NCBI GenBank assembly: GCA_038233335.1
Contig: JBBSME010000001.1
Location: forward strand, 1-64,000
Direction of reading: 5' to 3'
Source of the DNA: Iamia sp038233335
GTDB taxonomy: Bacteria > Actinomycetota > Acidimicrobiia > Acidimicrobiales > Iamiaceae
DNA: 64,000 nt
The position numbers and the translations under genes were made by a program. The first letter of the stretch is position 1, and each line of letters starts with the position of its first letter. Under the pieces are notes generated by a model, which was not told the DNA's origin, made no database searches, and worked only from the letters and a program-made list of their open reading frames with translations. Positions 17,240-25,597 of this stretch are shown here, piece after piece.

Positions 17240-19101
17240 CAGCGGGCCACCTCGGCGGCGATGCCCCGGGCCGCCCGCCGACGCACGGCCCGCTCGTCGC
17301 GCCGGGCCGCCGTCGTCTCGCCGGTCTCGTCTCGGAGCCGGACCATGGCCTCGGCGTCGGCATCGAGGACCGTCGGGGTGCGGCCCCGACCGGCGACGTC
17401 GATGCGGAGGGTGGCCAACCTCGCCCGGCGTTGGAGCGGGGACGAGACCAGGCCGGTGCTCTGCACCTTGGCCACCGGCACCAGTGACGTCTCCCGGGTC
17501 AGGCCACCCCGCCGGGCGACGAGGTGCTCGTCGACGCTGGCCCAGCCGAGGCCCCGGTAGGCCAGCTCGCCACCCACCATGGCCACCGGGATGAGCAGGA
17601 GCGCGAGCAGGCCGACGGGTGGGACCAGCAGGGCCACCGGCACGCCGACGAGCAGGCTCGGCACCACCCGGCGCACCCAGGCGCGACGGCGGGCGGCCGG
17701 GGGCGCGGGCTGGAGGCGAGGGAGCGGAGGAGCGTCGGGGAGGACCTCGCCCAGGAGGGCGTTCAGCTGCGAGGACGAGAGGACGGGCACGGTGACCTGC
17801 GAGTCCTGCTTCTCGACCTGGCCCGACCCGCCCGCGCTCTGGAGGGTGACCGACACCAGCCCCAGCATGCGTCGCAGCACGTTCTGGTGGATCCGGACCA
17901 CCTGCACCCGGTGGATGGCCAGGCTGGCCTGGCGCTGGTCGAGCAGGCCCCGGCTCACGTGGAGCCCGTCGCCCCGACGGGTGAGGCGGAACCCGCCGTC
18001 GGCCAGCACCGCGGCGCCGGCCGCCACCGCGAGGACAACAGGGACGGCGAGCAGCGCCAGCACCGCCACCGTGGCCAGGGGGAAGCGGGCGCCGTCGGCG
18101 AGGGAGTCCGCAGCCTGGTTCCGGAGGCCGCCAGGGAGGTCGTTGACCAGGCCGAAGAGGGCACCGGCGGCGACGAAGACCATGGCCAGCTTCGAGCCGG
18201 TGACCCCTCCGAGGGCCAAGCGACCCGGGCTGAGGGCCAGGACCTCCCGCTCCGGCTCGGCCGCCGTGGGCGAGGCGCCACCGCCCGCGGCGACACCCGA
18301 CGGGCCGATGGGGTCGGGGCCGGCGCGGTCGACCTCGGGCAACGGGTCGGCCGTCGGAGTGGGCCGGTCGGAGAGCGCGGCCCGCAGCTCCTCGGCCTCG
18401 GCGGCGGTCAGGGCATCGAGGGTCACCTCGTGGTCGTTGCCGGCACCCGCGGTGTCGATGCGCACCACGGCCAGGCCGAAGGCGCGGTGGCGGAGCTTCC
18501 GCTGGAGGTCGACCTGCTGAACCCGGTCGAGGGGGACGACCCGGCGGGTCCGGTTGAGGATCCCGCCCTCGGTGACGAGGGAGGTGGCGTCGACCTCGTA
18601 GGTGAACCGGGACCAGGCCACGTACCGGACTGCGGTGGTGAGGACTGCGAGCAGGCCCAGGAGGGTCAGGCCGACGGGGTTGCCACCCGACACGATCAGG
18701 GCGAACAACCCGAAGCGGGCCACGTCGAGCACCGGCGAGAGGACGTGGAGCCGGCGCGGGCCCGATCCCACCACCGCGGCCGGGGCGCCGGCCCACGCGC
18801 GGCGCGGATCACCCTCCCACCCCGTGGCAGCCGGCCCGGGGGACGGATCCGGGGGTCCGGGAGAGTACGAGGCGGGGCCATGGGGCGGGGGCGGTGATCC
18901 CCAGGCCCCGGGGGACGGCGGAGGTGCGGGCCCCCAGCCCTCCGGCGCCGGCGGTGGGGCGACAGGCGGTCCCCAGGGTCCTGGGGGCGGTGCGGACGGG
19001 GGCGCCACCGGCCACTGCTCGGGAGGTCCCGACGGTGGGCGAGGAGGCGCGGCGCTCGGCCACTCCGACGGTGGGACCCCGGGGGCCGACCTCTCAGACA
19101 C
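17239..19101 (-). CDS. Large bacterial PH-domain (DUF304/YdbT) membrane protein
   Basis: About 620 residues. The first 110 are Pro/Gly-rich and probably cytoplasmic. They are followed by several pairs of membrane helices alternating with bacterial PH (bPH_2) domains, recognisable by repeats of the NRTRRVVPLDRVQQVDLQ and IHRVQVVRIHQN type, and a third C-terminal copy around SLVPVAKVQSTGLV. No enzymatic function is known; such pairs often sit with another small bPH protein, as here. GTG 19101 overlaps the stop of the small PH gene by 8 bp; TTG 19116 is an alternative start. Confidence 0.8.
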   Translation of the reverse strand: MSERSAPGVPPSEWPSAAPPRPPSGPPEQWPVAPPSAPPPGPWGPPVAPPPAPEGWGPAPPPSPGAWGSPPPPHGPASYSPGPPDPSPGPAATGWEGDPRRAWAGAPAAVVGSGPRRLHVLSPVLDVARFGLFALIVSGGNPVGLTLLGLLAVLTTAVRYVAWSRFTYEVDATSLVTEGGILNRTRRVVPLDRVQQVDLQRKLRHRAFGLAVVRIDTAGAGNDHEVTLDALTAAEAEELRAALSDRPTPTADPLPEVDRAGPDPIGPSGVAAGGGASPTAAEPEREVLALSPGRLALGGVTGSKLAMVFVAAGALFGLVNDLPGGLRNQAADSLADGARFPLATVAVLALLAVPVVLAVAAGAAVLADGGFRLTRRGDGLHVSRGLLDQRQASLAIHRVQVVRIHQNVLRRMLGLVSVTLQSAGGSGQVEKQDSQVTVPVLSSSQLNALLGEVLPDAPPLPRLQPAPPAARRRAWVRRVVPSLLVGVPVALLVPPVGLLALLLIPVAMVGGELAYRGLGWASVDEHLVARRGGLTRETSLVPVAKVQSTGLVSSPLQRRARLATLRIDVAGRGRTPTVLDADAEAMVRLRDETGETTAARRDERAVRRRAARGIAAEVAR

Positions 19102-19558
19102 CGTCGTCAGCCGCAACGCGCCCGAGGAGCTGGCGGCGGATGGCCTCGGCCCGGTCGGCCTCGATGCCGGGCAGGGTGCCGTCGCTGGCCGAGGAAGCGG
19201 TGGTGATCTGTAGGCTGACCAGGTCGAAGGCCCGTTCCAGTGGCCCCTGGCGCACGTCGATCTGCTGGACCCGGAAGGTGGGAATGGCTGACTCCACCCG
19301 CAGCACGACGCCGTGGCAGACCTCGAGGCCTTCGTCGGTGAGCTCCCACCGCCAGCGGGCGTAGTGGAGGCGGGGGCCGACCACAGCCAGGACGGCCACC
19401 AGCACCACGGCGGCCGCGGCCGCGGCGGTGACCGCGGGCTGGGCCACCACCAACGCCAACACCATGGCCACGAGGACGGCGAACAGGAGCCAGCCGGCCC
19501 AGATCAGGTGCCACATGCTGCGCGCCCGCGGGCTCAGCTGCTGCGGGCCGGTCCTCAT
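19094..19558 (-). CDS. Small bacterial PH-domain membrane protein (YdbS-like)
   Basis: 154 residues with two N-terminal membrane helices (about residues 15-65) and one bPH_2 domain containing a typical VESAIPTFRVQQIDV strand pair. Its ATG overlaps the stop of the aldolase gene (ATGA), and its stop overlaps the start of the larger PH protein, so three minus-strand genes are translationally coupled. The two PH proteins probably act as a membrane complex, as with the YdbS/YdbT pair. Confidence 0.82.
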   Translation of the reverse strand: MRTGPQQLSPRARSMWHLIWAGWLLFAVLVAMVLALVVAQPAVTAAAAAAVVLVAVLAVVGPRLHYARWRWELTDEGLEVCHGVVLRVESAIPTFRVQQIDVRQGPLERAFDLVSLQITTASSASDGTLPGIEADRAEAIRRQLLGRVAADDGV

Positions 19559-20649
19559 GTCGCCTCCTCCGCGCCGAGCACGGCCTCCACCCCGGCGGCG
19601 AAGCGCTCCACGTCCTCGTCGGTGGTGGAGAAGCTGGTCATCCACCGCACCTGGGAGCGCTCCACGTCCCAGGGCCAGAAGAACGACCAGGCCTGGAGCG
19701 GTGCGATGGCGGCCGGGGGCAGGGTGGCGAAGACCGAGTTGACCTCTGGGGGCCGAGCCAGGCCCGCCCCCGGGATCTCGGCGGTGCGCTGGGCCAGGAC
19801 GGCAGCCATGGCGTTGGCGTGACGGGCGTGGCCCAGCCACCGGTCGCTCTCCAGCAGGGCGGAGATCTGGGCGGCCACGAAGCGGGCCTTGGAGGGGAGC
19901 TGGCCGGCCTGCTTGCGGATGAACCGGGCCGCGCCCGCCCGCTCGGCGTCGAGCACCATGACCGCCTCGCCGTACATGGCGCCGTCCTTGGTGAGCCCGA
20001 AGGTGAGGACGTCGACGCCGGTGTCGCGGACCATGGTCGCCAGATCCGTGTCGGCGGCGACGAGGGCGTTGGCGATGCGGGCTCCGTCGAGGTGCACGAC
20101 CATTTCGTGGGCATGGGCGACCTCGGCCAGGGCCGCGATCTCCTCGACCGAGTAGACGGTGCCCATCTCGGTGGCCTGGCTGATGGAGAGGGCGCCCGGC
20201 TGGGGGTGGTGCTCGGTGCCCAGCCAGTGGAGGTAAGGGGTCAGGGCGTCAGGCCGCAGCTTGCCCTCGACCTCGGGGACGGTGGTGATGGTGGCCCCGG
20301 TGAAACGGGCCGGCGCGCCGCACTCGTCCACCACGATGTGGGCCGAGTCGACGCAGATGATGGACTGCCAGGGCTGGACCATCGTGGCCAGGCCGACCAC
20401 GTTGGCGCCGGTGCCACCCCAGCACAGGAGGACCTCGGCCGGCGCCCCGACGAGGTCGCGCAGGGACTCGATGGCGGCCTCGGTCCAGCGGTCCTGCCCG
20501 TAGGCCAGGGCCGGCCCGGCGTTGGCGGCGGCCAGGGCATCCATGACCTCGGGGGCAACACCCGCGGCGTTGTCGCTGGCGAAGCTGCCCTCCGGGGGCG
20601 GTGGGAGCCCGTCGGCGACCGACGGGGCGATAGGAGCGGCCGCGGTCAC
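19555..20649 (-). CDS. Threonine aldolase family PLP enzyme
   Basis: 364 residues, fold-type I PLP enzyme of the beta-eliminating lyase/low-specificity threonine aldolase family. An early SDNAAGVAPEV segment, the VVHLDGARIANA stretch (Asp binding the PLP nitrogen) and the Schiff-base Lys in FGLTKDGAMYGEAV are visible. It likely cleaves threonine or allo-threonine to glycine and acetaldehyde. GTG start, with TAGGGT 6 nt upstream on the minus strand. It heads the operon with the two PH proteins and the FAD oxidase. Confidence 0.88.
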   Translation of the reverse strand: MTAAAPIAPSVADGLPPPPEGSFASDNAAGVAPEVMDALAAANAGPALAYGQDRWTEAAIESLRDLVGAPAEVLLCWGGTGANVVGLATMVQPWQSIICVDSAHIVVDECGAPARFTGATITTVPEVEGKLRPDALTPYLHWLGTEHHPQPGALSISQATEMGTVYSVEEIAALAEVAHAHEMVVHLDGARIANALVAADTDLATMVRDTGVDVLTFGLTKDGAMYGEAVMVLDAERAGAARFIRKQAGQLPSKARFVAAQISALLESDRWLGHARHANAMAAVLAQRTAEIPGAGLARPPEVNSVFATLPPAAIAPLQAWSFFWPWDVERSQVRWMTSFSTTDEDVERFAAGVEAVLGAEEAT

Positions 20650-20655
20650 CCCTCC

Positions 20656-20661
20656 ACCCTA
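20656..20661 (-). promoter_or_regulatory. -10 element TAGGGT of the aldolase-PH operon
   Basis: Minus-strand TAGGGT ends 6 nt before GTG 20649. Confidence 0.5.
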
Positions 20662-20730
20662 CGGAGAAGGTTGGGTTGGCCGGGCCGCCCCCCGACATCG
20701 CGCCGGGGGGCGGCCCGCTCGCAGGGTGGC

Positions 20731-21347
20731 TCACGCCTCACACCGCGCACCTTGGCCTCCGTCCTGGCGCATGTCCAGGTCGGCAGCAAGCGCGGCCATG
20801 CCGTTCCACACCTGGAGCTCCACCCGCGCCAAGGCGCGCCCGAGGTCGACCCAGGCCTTGGATCCGGGGCGGTCCTTGGGCCGGAGGTGCAGGACCACGT
20901 GCAGCGCCCGGACCGGCACCGATGGGACGTCCACGGCGTGACCGAAGACCTCGATCCGCTCGCGGTCGCAGGCCACGGCCGACCAGACCCGTTCCGGTGG
21001 CAGTGCTCGGTGCCGTGCAGGCATCGGTGGACGTCGATGGCTCCGTGGTCGCGGTCGCGGAACCAGGTGTCGGCGTGCGGCGCCGGGGCGTCGCGGACCA
21101 ACGGCGGCACCTCGGGGACCGGCGCGAAACCGAGGTCGGCGAGCACCGCGCGTGCCGGGCCCAGGTCGCCGGGCGCGATCATGGGGCCGGCATCGGCGTA
21201 GGTCCGCTCGGTCGGGTGGTCGTAGAGCCATCGGGCAACGGCCGGGCCCTTGAGCAGGATCGGGTCCACATCTCGGCTCCCCTGTGACCTCAGCCGGGTG
21301 AAGGCAGCGCTCGGCGGGGTTCGCCGACCTGCAGAGACCCAGATCAT
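20731..21347 (-). pseudogene. Broken nucleotidyltransferase-like gene
   Basis: The upper part (21347 to about 21003) encodes a segment with DPILLKGPAVARWLYDHP, RTYADA and VHRCLHGTEH, typical of the uncharacterised nucleotidyltransferase family (PF14907-like). The sequence then continues in another frame with PPERVWSAVACDRERIEVFG to a stop at 20731. Adding one C in GAGCACTGCC at about 21003 restores one frame, so a 1-bp deletion separates the halves. The N-terminus is also missing, and the 5' end overlaps the partial tRNA-Val sequence at 21281-21312. It is probably dead and truncated by the island junction. Confidence 0.75.
21281..21312 (-). other. Partial tRNA-Val copy (candidate attachment site)
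   Basis: 32 bp matching 30 of 32 bases of the tRNA-Val(CAC) gene at 27492-27523 in the same orientation, covering the anticodon arm and part of the T arm. The acceptor end is absent. It marks the left edge of a 6.2-kb segment whose right edge is the intact tRNA. Confidence 0.65.
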
Positions 21348-21411
21348 CGCAGGTCAGCGGCACTTTCTGTGTCGTCGCGTCACAGCCCGTGCCACCCTGT
21401 TTCGCACCGTT

Positions 21412-21433
21412 CGCGGGTTTTCCGCGGGTTTTC
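21412..21433. repeat. 22-bp direct repeat, left copy
   Basis: Two successive copies of CGCGGGTTTTC-type sequence. The identical 22 bp recur at 27382-27403, and about 40-60 bp before each copy are similar (gtgtcg ... gtcac ... gtgccacc). Both copies lie inside the ends of the putative island. The left copy touches the stop codon of a truncated lipoprotein gene. Confidence 0.75.
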
Positions 21434-21644
21434 AGGCCCGGGCGAGCAGGCCCCGGTGCGACTCGACGGAGCCCGCGAGCACCATGAGCTCGACGTTGCC
21501 CTCAGCGTCGGTGAGGTCGACGGTCTCGGCCTGGTCCGTGCTGTCCTCGGCTCCGGAGTCGTCGTCGCCGTCACCTCCGCCGCCGCATCCGGCCATGGTC
21601 ATTGCCACCAGCGCGACGATGGTCAGACGGATCGTGGTCTTCAT
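21432..21644 (-). CDS. Short lipoprotein, probably truncated
   Basis: 70 residues. A signal peptide ends in TMAGC (lipobox), then an acidic low-complexity linker of Gly, Asp, Ser and Glu, and a short VELMVLAGSVES strand. The stop codon coincides with the edge of the 22-bp direct repeat at 21412-21433, so the real C-terminal domain was probably lost by recombination there. Function unknown. Confidence 0.55.
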   Translation of the reverse strand: MKTTIRLTIVALVAMTMAGCGGGGDGDDDSGAEDSTDQAETVDLTDAEGNVELMVLAGSVESHRGLLARA

Positions 21645-21716
21645 GGGTCCTCTCCCAGGGTTGGTCTCGTTGCCGGACCGTTGACGGCCAAGGTCCTCGG
21701 CGACCGTGTCGCCTTC

Positions 21717-22076
21717 CTAGCTCGGCCAGCGGATGCGGATGAGTCGCTCGGTCACGACGACGACGCAGCCGGTGAGGTCGTCGAGGTCGTGGTTCTGGGC
21801 GAGGTCGCGGAGGACGATCACGACGTTGTCGGGCTGTTGATCTGCCAGTCGGAGGAGGATGACGCCGCGATGGGAGCCAGCCGGGTAGGCCCGAGGGTCG
21901 CCGAAACCGAGGTCGAAGGTGACCAAGGCACGGTCGTCGGCGACGGCTCCGGCGAGGACGTCGGGATCGGGATGACCGACCAGACCCTCACTGGCAACGG
22001 TGTCGACATCGTGTCCGAGGTCGGCCAACGCTCGGCCGGCAACGACGCTGATGTTCTCGTCGAGCTTGAGCCTCAC
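21717..22076 (-). CDS. DUF5615 PIN-like toxin
   Basis: 119 residues. The DENISVVAGRALADLGHDV start and the later LVTFDLGFGDPRAY segment hold the acidic residues expected of the DUF5615 PIN-like ribonuclease fold (Asp near 5, Asp in TFDLGFGD). In this family the protein is the toxin partner of a DUF433 antitoxin. The GTG start overlaps the antitoxin stop in a GTGA. It lies in the putative island between tRNA-Val and its partial copy. Confidence 0.78.
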   Translation of the reverse strand: MRLKLDENISVVAGRALADLGHDVDTVASEGLVGHPDPDVLAGAVADDRALVTFDLGFGDPRAYPAGSHRGVILLRLADQQPDNVVIVLRDLAQNHDLDDLTGCVVVVTERLIRIRWPS

Positions 22077-22309
22077 GTGGGGGTGAGTGGTCGGATCTCC
22101 TGCTTGGCCAACCACGCCCCGTAGGCCGCCGCCGCCCGGACGCCGTCGACTGTGAGCGTCGGGTAGTGCTCGACGATGGTCGCAGCATCGAGACCCGCGG
22201 CCAGCGCGTCCAGGACGACGGTGACCAGGACACGGGTCCCCCTGATGCACGGCTGGCCGTGACCCACCGCAGGATCGATGGAAATCAACTCCAACAGGTC
22301 ATCGGCCAT
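22073..22309 (-). CDS. DUF433 antitoxin (VapB45-like)
   Basis: 78 residues. The DUF433 winged-helix core is visible: ISIDPAVGHGQPCIRGTRV, then VVLDALAAGLDAATIVEHYP and LTVDGVRAAAAYGAWLA. Such proteins bind DNA and neutralise a DUF5615 or PIN toxin. The toxin gene follows with a 4-bp overlap. A decayed second copy of the same domain lies near 27.2 kb at the other end of the island. Confidence 0.82.
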   Translation of the reverse strand: MADDLLELISIDPAVGHGQPCIRGTRVLVTVVLDALAAGLDAATIVEHYPTLTVDGVRAAAAYGAWLAKQEIRPLTPT

Positions 22310-22730
22310 GCCCGCCAGTATCCCACGCTCCACGACGGCCGGTTGGGGTGGAAGGCGTCTGACACCTCCTCGACCGCGACGCAGGTGTCTGGCCTGGGGG
22401 TCCGAGGCATGATGGCCACGTGGCCCAGCAACGTCGCATCGTCGAAGGTGAGATGTTCGGCGCTCCGGTGCCCGGCCGATGGCCAGGCGGTCGTGAGCCA
22501 ACCGACGACGATGCCAGCGCCGACGGCGAGAAGCCAAGGCGACGGATCGCCGCCCTGAAGACCATCGCACGCTCGCTTCGACCGGGGCACTGACCGCCCG
22601 ACCCGAGACGGCACCGCCTGCCCGCCGGACACCCTGTCGATCTCGGGCGAGACTCAAGGCGAGTCACCCGCACCAGGAGCCACCGATGACCGGGCTTTGC
22701 GGGGCCGCCTCTCCCACATGGCAGAGATCG
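22310..22730. other. 420-bp stretch with no recognised gene
   Basis: No frame gives a protein I can recognise. The minus-strand frame around 22285-22632 contains one hydrophobic run (WLLAVGAGIVVGWLTT) but overlaps the DUF433 start and lacks a convincing start. It may be remnant DNA of the island. Confidence 0.4.
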
Positions 22731-23045
22731 TCAACCGACGGGCCAGGGTGGTTCCTGTCCCTCCTCGACCGGAGGTTCGTAGACCGAGGTCAGGTACTGA
22801 AGGGCGTCGGGACCGACCGGCATTGCCGCACGGGAGTCCTCGGCCGACCGACGGGCGAGCCGTTGCAACAGGGTCGCCTCGTCGGCCTCGAAGCTGACGA
22901 GACGCCAACATCCGCCGGTGCGCTCGACCGACAGCTTCCAGCCGTCGCGCTCCGTCCGTGTGCCGAGCCCGTCGTCGAGCACCACCGACGAACCCGACCC
23001 CAGCAAGGCGACCACCTCCGATCGCGCTTCGGCGACGACGGGCAC
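22731..23045 (-). pseudogene. Remnant of an AAA-type P-loop kinase
   Basis: 104 residues resembling the C-terminal half of AAA_33/zeta-toxin-like kinases: VVALLGSGSSVVLDDGLGTR, then RDGWKL, WRLVSFEADEATLLQRLARR and a terminal VYEPPVEEGQ. The Walker A (GxxGxGK[ST]) half is absent upstream in every frame, so it cannot bind ATP and is most likely a truncated pseudogene. Confidence 0.6.
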
Positions 23046-23247
23046 GAGCCCCCGCTCCCGGTCCCGGCGGTCGTCCCGCTCAGGGTCCCTGCTGACGGTT
23101 CCGGTCCACTGTGGGGCAGGTCAGCGGGAGTGCCTGCTGCGCTTGACAACGCACACATGTACATAGGAGCATGCTCACATCAGCAAGCTCCACGACCGAC
23201 CCTCCGACCGCCCAATCAGCATCGATGACGCGACGCAGGTTGCGCGG

Positions 23248-23757
23248 GTGATGGCTGCGCTGGCGACCCCGAGCCGGGTCCGCATCCTGGCTCGCTTGCG
23301 CGTCGTCGACCACACCGTGGGCGAGTTGACCGCTGAGGTCGGCATGGAACAACCGGCAGTGTCGCACCAGTTGCGGATCCTGCGTGATCTGAACCTGGTG
23401 AGCGGGATCCGCCGCGGTCGCCATGTCGTGTACGGGCTCCACGACCCCCATGTGGCTGCGCTGCTCGACGAGGCGCTGCGTCACGTGGATCACCTGCGTC
23501 CCGCTGCATCCACCAGTCGCCAGGACGACCCGGCGAGAACCCCACAAGGAGCAACCATGACCACAGACCATGTTCACGACACCCCCCACAGCCATGAGCA
23601 CGCCCACGGCGATGAGGTCCACACCCATCAGCACACTGCCCATGACCACGATCACGTCGAGCACGCCCACGAGCACCAGCACGACGGTGAGGGCGACACC
23701 CACACCCATCCGCACCCGCACCAGGCCGGGCTCGAGGAGGCACACGCCCACGAGTGA
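23248..23757 (+). CDS. ArsR/SmtB-family metalloregulator with a His-rich C-terminal tail
   Basis: 169 residues from GTG 23248. A winged-helix ArsR domain spans about 1-85 (ATPSRVRILARLR, then VGELTAEVGMEQPAVSHQLRILRDL as recognition region, and a YGLHDPHVAALLDEAL helix). The frame continues without a stop into a 66-residue tail with 22 His. The open frame extends upstream to a TAG at 23164 and encodes plausible residues (HISKLHDRPSDRPIS) but has no ATG, GTG or TTG there, so the true start is uncertain. It diverges from the zinc ABC operon and probably senses Zn or another divalent metal. Confidence 0.78.
   Translation: MMAALATPSRVRILARLRVVDHTVGELTAEVGMEQPAVSHQLRILRDLNLVSGIRRGRHVVYGLHDPHVAALLDEALRHVDHLRPAASTSRQDDPARTPQGATMTTDHVHDTPHSHEHAHGDEVHTHQHTAHDHDHVEHAHEHQHDGEGDTHTHPHPHQAGLEEAHAHE
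23546..23551 (+). promoter_or_regulatory. Internal ribosome-binding site AAGGAG
   Basis: AAGGAG lies 5 nt before the in-frame ATG 23557 inside the ArsR reading frame. It is the best Shine-Dalgarno in this gene and supports separate translation of the His-rich tail. Confidence 0.65.
23557..23757 (+). CDS. His-rich peptide, nested in frame in the ArsR gene
   Basis: 66 residues, 22 of them His, mostly in HxH and HxHxH patterns with interspersed Asp, Glu and Thr. It has no signal peptide, so a cytosolic metal-binding or metal-storage peptide is the likely role. It shares frame and stop with the ArsR regulator, but AAGGAG with 5-nt spacing precedes its ATG. Two products, a regulator with tail and a free peptide, could be made. 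Next to a zinc importer it may buffer zinc. Confidence 0.55.
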   Translation: MTTDHVHDTPHSHEHAHGDEVHTHQHTAHDHDHVEHAHEHQHDGEGDTHTHPHPHQAGLEEAHAHE

Positions 23758-23921
23758 GCGACGCGCTGCCGTACCACGGTCCACTGCGACGTGTGGTGCG
23801 CACACGACTGACCTCGACCACCAAGGACACGGAGGGGGACCGGTTGCCGTTGCCGGCAGACCTCACCGTGCCGTATGTGACGTCCGCGCTCCGAAGCACG
23901 GTCGGGTCGGGACTCCCTGGG
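23758..23921. other. 164-bp gap, no supported gene
   Basis: Lies between the ArsR/His-rich stop and the convergent stop of the ABC permease. The plus strand stays open from 23754 into the permease antisense region, but nothing in it is recognisable. Confidence 0.4.
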
Positions 23922-24803
23922 CTACCGGCTGACTATGCGGGACGCGGGGGCGATCGCGGTTGCGTGCTCGTCGAGGTTTGCAGTTCGCTTGAGTCCTCGC
24001 ATCCCGGTGATCAGGAAGGTGAGAGCGAAGCAGGCCGCACCGACGAGGACGATGGTGGGTCCCGACTGGACGTTGAGGTGGTAGCTGAGGTTCATTCCTA
24101 CGAACCCGGTGGTGGCCCCGATGCCGGTGGCGAGGAAAAGCATCCGGCTGAAGGAGTTGGTGAGCATTCGGGCGACGGTGGCGGGGATGACGAGGGTGGC
24201 GGCGATGAGGGTGACTCCAAGCACCTGCATGGTGGCGAGGATGGAGATGGCGAGCACGAGCATCAGGAGGGCGTCGACCCGGTTGGTGCGCACCCCCGAG
24301 GCCTCGGCGACCTCGGGATCGAAGGTCGTGAACAGCAGCCGGCGATACCCGAAGAAGACGACGAGGGTCACGACTGCGGTGACGGCGATGATGGCCAGGA
24401 CATCGTCGATGCCGACACCGAGGATGCTGCCGAAGAGGGCGGCGTCGAAGCTCTGACCTTGGCGGCCGAAGATGGCGAACAGCGCAAGGCCGAGGGCGAA
24501 GGAGGCGGTGGTGATGACGCCGATGGCGGCGTCGGCGCCGATGGGCCTCCGGCGGGTGACGCCGTTGATCATGAGCGCGGAGGCGACGCCCCAGACGCCG
24601 GCTCCGAGCACGAAGTTGACGCCGAGGAGGGCGCTGGCGGCGAAGCCGCCGAAGATGGCGTGCGACAAGCCGTGGCCGATGTAGCTCATGCCTTTGAGGA
24701 CGACGTAGACGCCGACGAGGCCGCACAGGGCGCCGGCGAAGGTGGCGACGATGAGACCGTTGCGGAAGAACTCGAACTCGAAGGGTCGCAGGAGCTCGTC
24801 CAT
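23922..24803 (-). CDS. Zinc/manganese-type ABC transporter permease
   Basis: 293 residues, about eight or nine hydrophobic segments, ABC-3 family (ZnuB/AztB). Typical features are the FEFEFFRNGLIVATFAGALCG start, the GMSYIGHGLSHAIFGG motif and DPEVAEASGVRT in a cytoplasmic loop that contacts the ATPase. It moves a metal ion across the inner membrane. Its start shares one base with the stop of the ATPase gene (TGATG), making it the last gene of the binding protein-ATPase-permease operon. Confidence 0.9.
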   Translation of the reverse strand: MDELLRPFEFEFFRNGLIVATFAGALCGLVGVYVVLKGMSYIGHGLSHAIFGGFAASALLGVNFVLGAGVWGVASALMINGVTRRRPIGADAAIGVITTASFALGLALFAIFGRQGQSFDAALFGSILGVGIDDVLAIIAVTAVVTLVVFFGYRRLLFTTFDPEVAEASGVRTNRVDALLMLVLAISILATMQVLGVTLIAATLVIPATVARMLTNSFSRMLFLATGIGATTGFVGMNLSYHLNVQSGPTIVLVGAACFALTFLITGMRGLKRTANLDEHATAIAPASRIVSR

Positions 24804-25597
24804 CAGGCGCCTGCCTTCCGGAGTTTCACGACGTTGTCGGTCGACACATAGTCGTCGAGGACGATCGGCATGCCGGCGTGCTCGAGGATCTCCATCCGTG
24901 CCCCGAAGGTGCGTTCCAGCACGTCTGCGGTGAGAACGTCCCGGGGTGCGCCGTGGCCGAGGACCTCGGTGTTGAGGCAGACGAGGTGGGGGAGGTGGGC
25001 AGCCATCCCGTTGAGGTCATGGGTGGTCAACACGATGGCGAGCCCGTCGCGGTGGAGGTCGTCGAGGAGGTGCAGCACCTCGTGGCGGGTGCGCACGTCA
25101 ACCCCGGAGGTGGGTTCGTCCATGAGGAGGAGCTCCGGCTGGCCGAGCAGCGCTCGGGCGATGAACACTCGCTGTTGTTGGCCACCCGAGAGGTCGCGGA
25201 TGTGACGGCCGGCCAGCTCCGCGATGCCGAGGCGGTCGAGAACCTGGCAGACCTCGGCGTGCTCGGCCTTGCTCCGCCAGGGCAGGAGTCGGCCTCTGGT
25301 GCGGGCCATGAGCACACATTCCGCCACCGTGACCGGGAAGCTCCAGTTGACCGACTCGACCTGGGGCACGTAGCCAACCCGCAGCTCGCGGCGGCGGTCG
25401 ACTGATCCTGCGATCGGGTCCATGGTCCCGAGCAGCACGCGCAGCAACGTGGTCTTGCCCGAGCCGGACGGGCCGACGACACCGCTGAACTGATCTGACG
25501 TAATGGTCAGGTCGACGTTGACCAGTACAGGCGTCGAGCCGTAGGTGCAGGTGACTCGATCGAGTCGTACCAGGTCGGGCCCGGTGGCGCCGGTCAC
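24803..25597 (-). CDS. Zinc/manganese-type ABC transporter ATP-binding protein
   Basis: 264 residues. Walker A GPSGSGKTTLL, Q-loop in VGYVPQVESVNW, signature LSGGQQQRVFIARAL, Walker B ELLLMDEPTSGVD and the H-loop TTHDLN are all present. Drives the ABC-3 metal permease. It overlaps the binding-protein gene by an ATGA and the permease gene by TGATG. Confidence 0.93.
   Translation of the reverse strand: MTGATGPDLVRLDRVTCTYGSTPVLVNVDLTITSDQFSGVVGPSGSGKTTLLRVLLGTMDPIAGSVDRRRELRVGYVPQVESVNWSFPVTVAECVLMARTRGRLLPWRSKAEHAEVCQVLDRLGIAELAGRHIRDLSGGQQQRVFIARALLGQPELLLMDEPTSGVDVRTRHEVLHLLDDLHRDGLAIVLTTHDLNGMAAHLPHLVCLNTEVLGHGAPRDVLTADVLERTFGARMEILEHAGMPIVLDDYVSTDNVVKLRKAGA

Noticed and set aside
23143..23165. 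TTGACA near ArsR considered as a full -35/-10 promoter
   Set aside because: The nearest TACATA lies only 11 nt downstream, and no hexamer at 16-18 nt fits.
23754..24851. Plus-strand open frame of about 365 codons opposite the ABC permease
   Set aside because: Acidic, Gly/Glu/Asp-rich shadow of a well-recognised membrane protein gene; nothing recognisable in its first 60 residues either.
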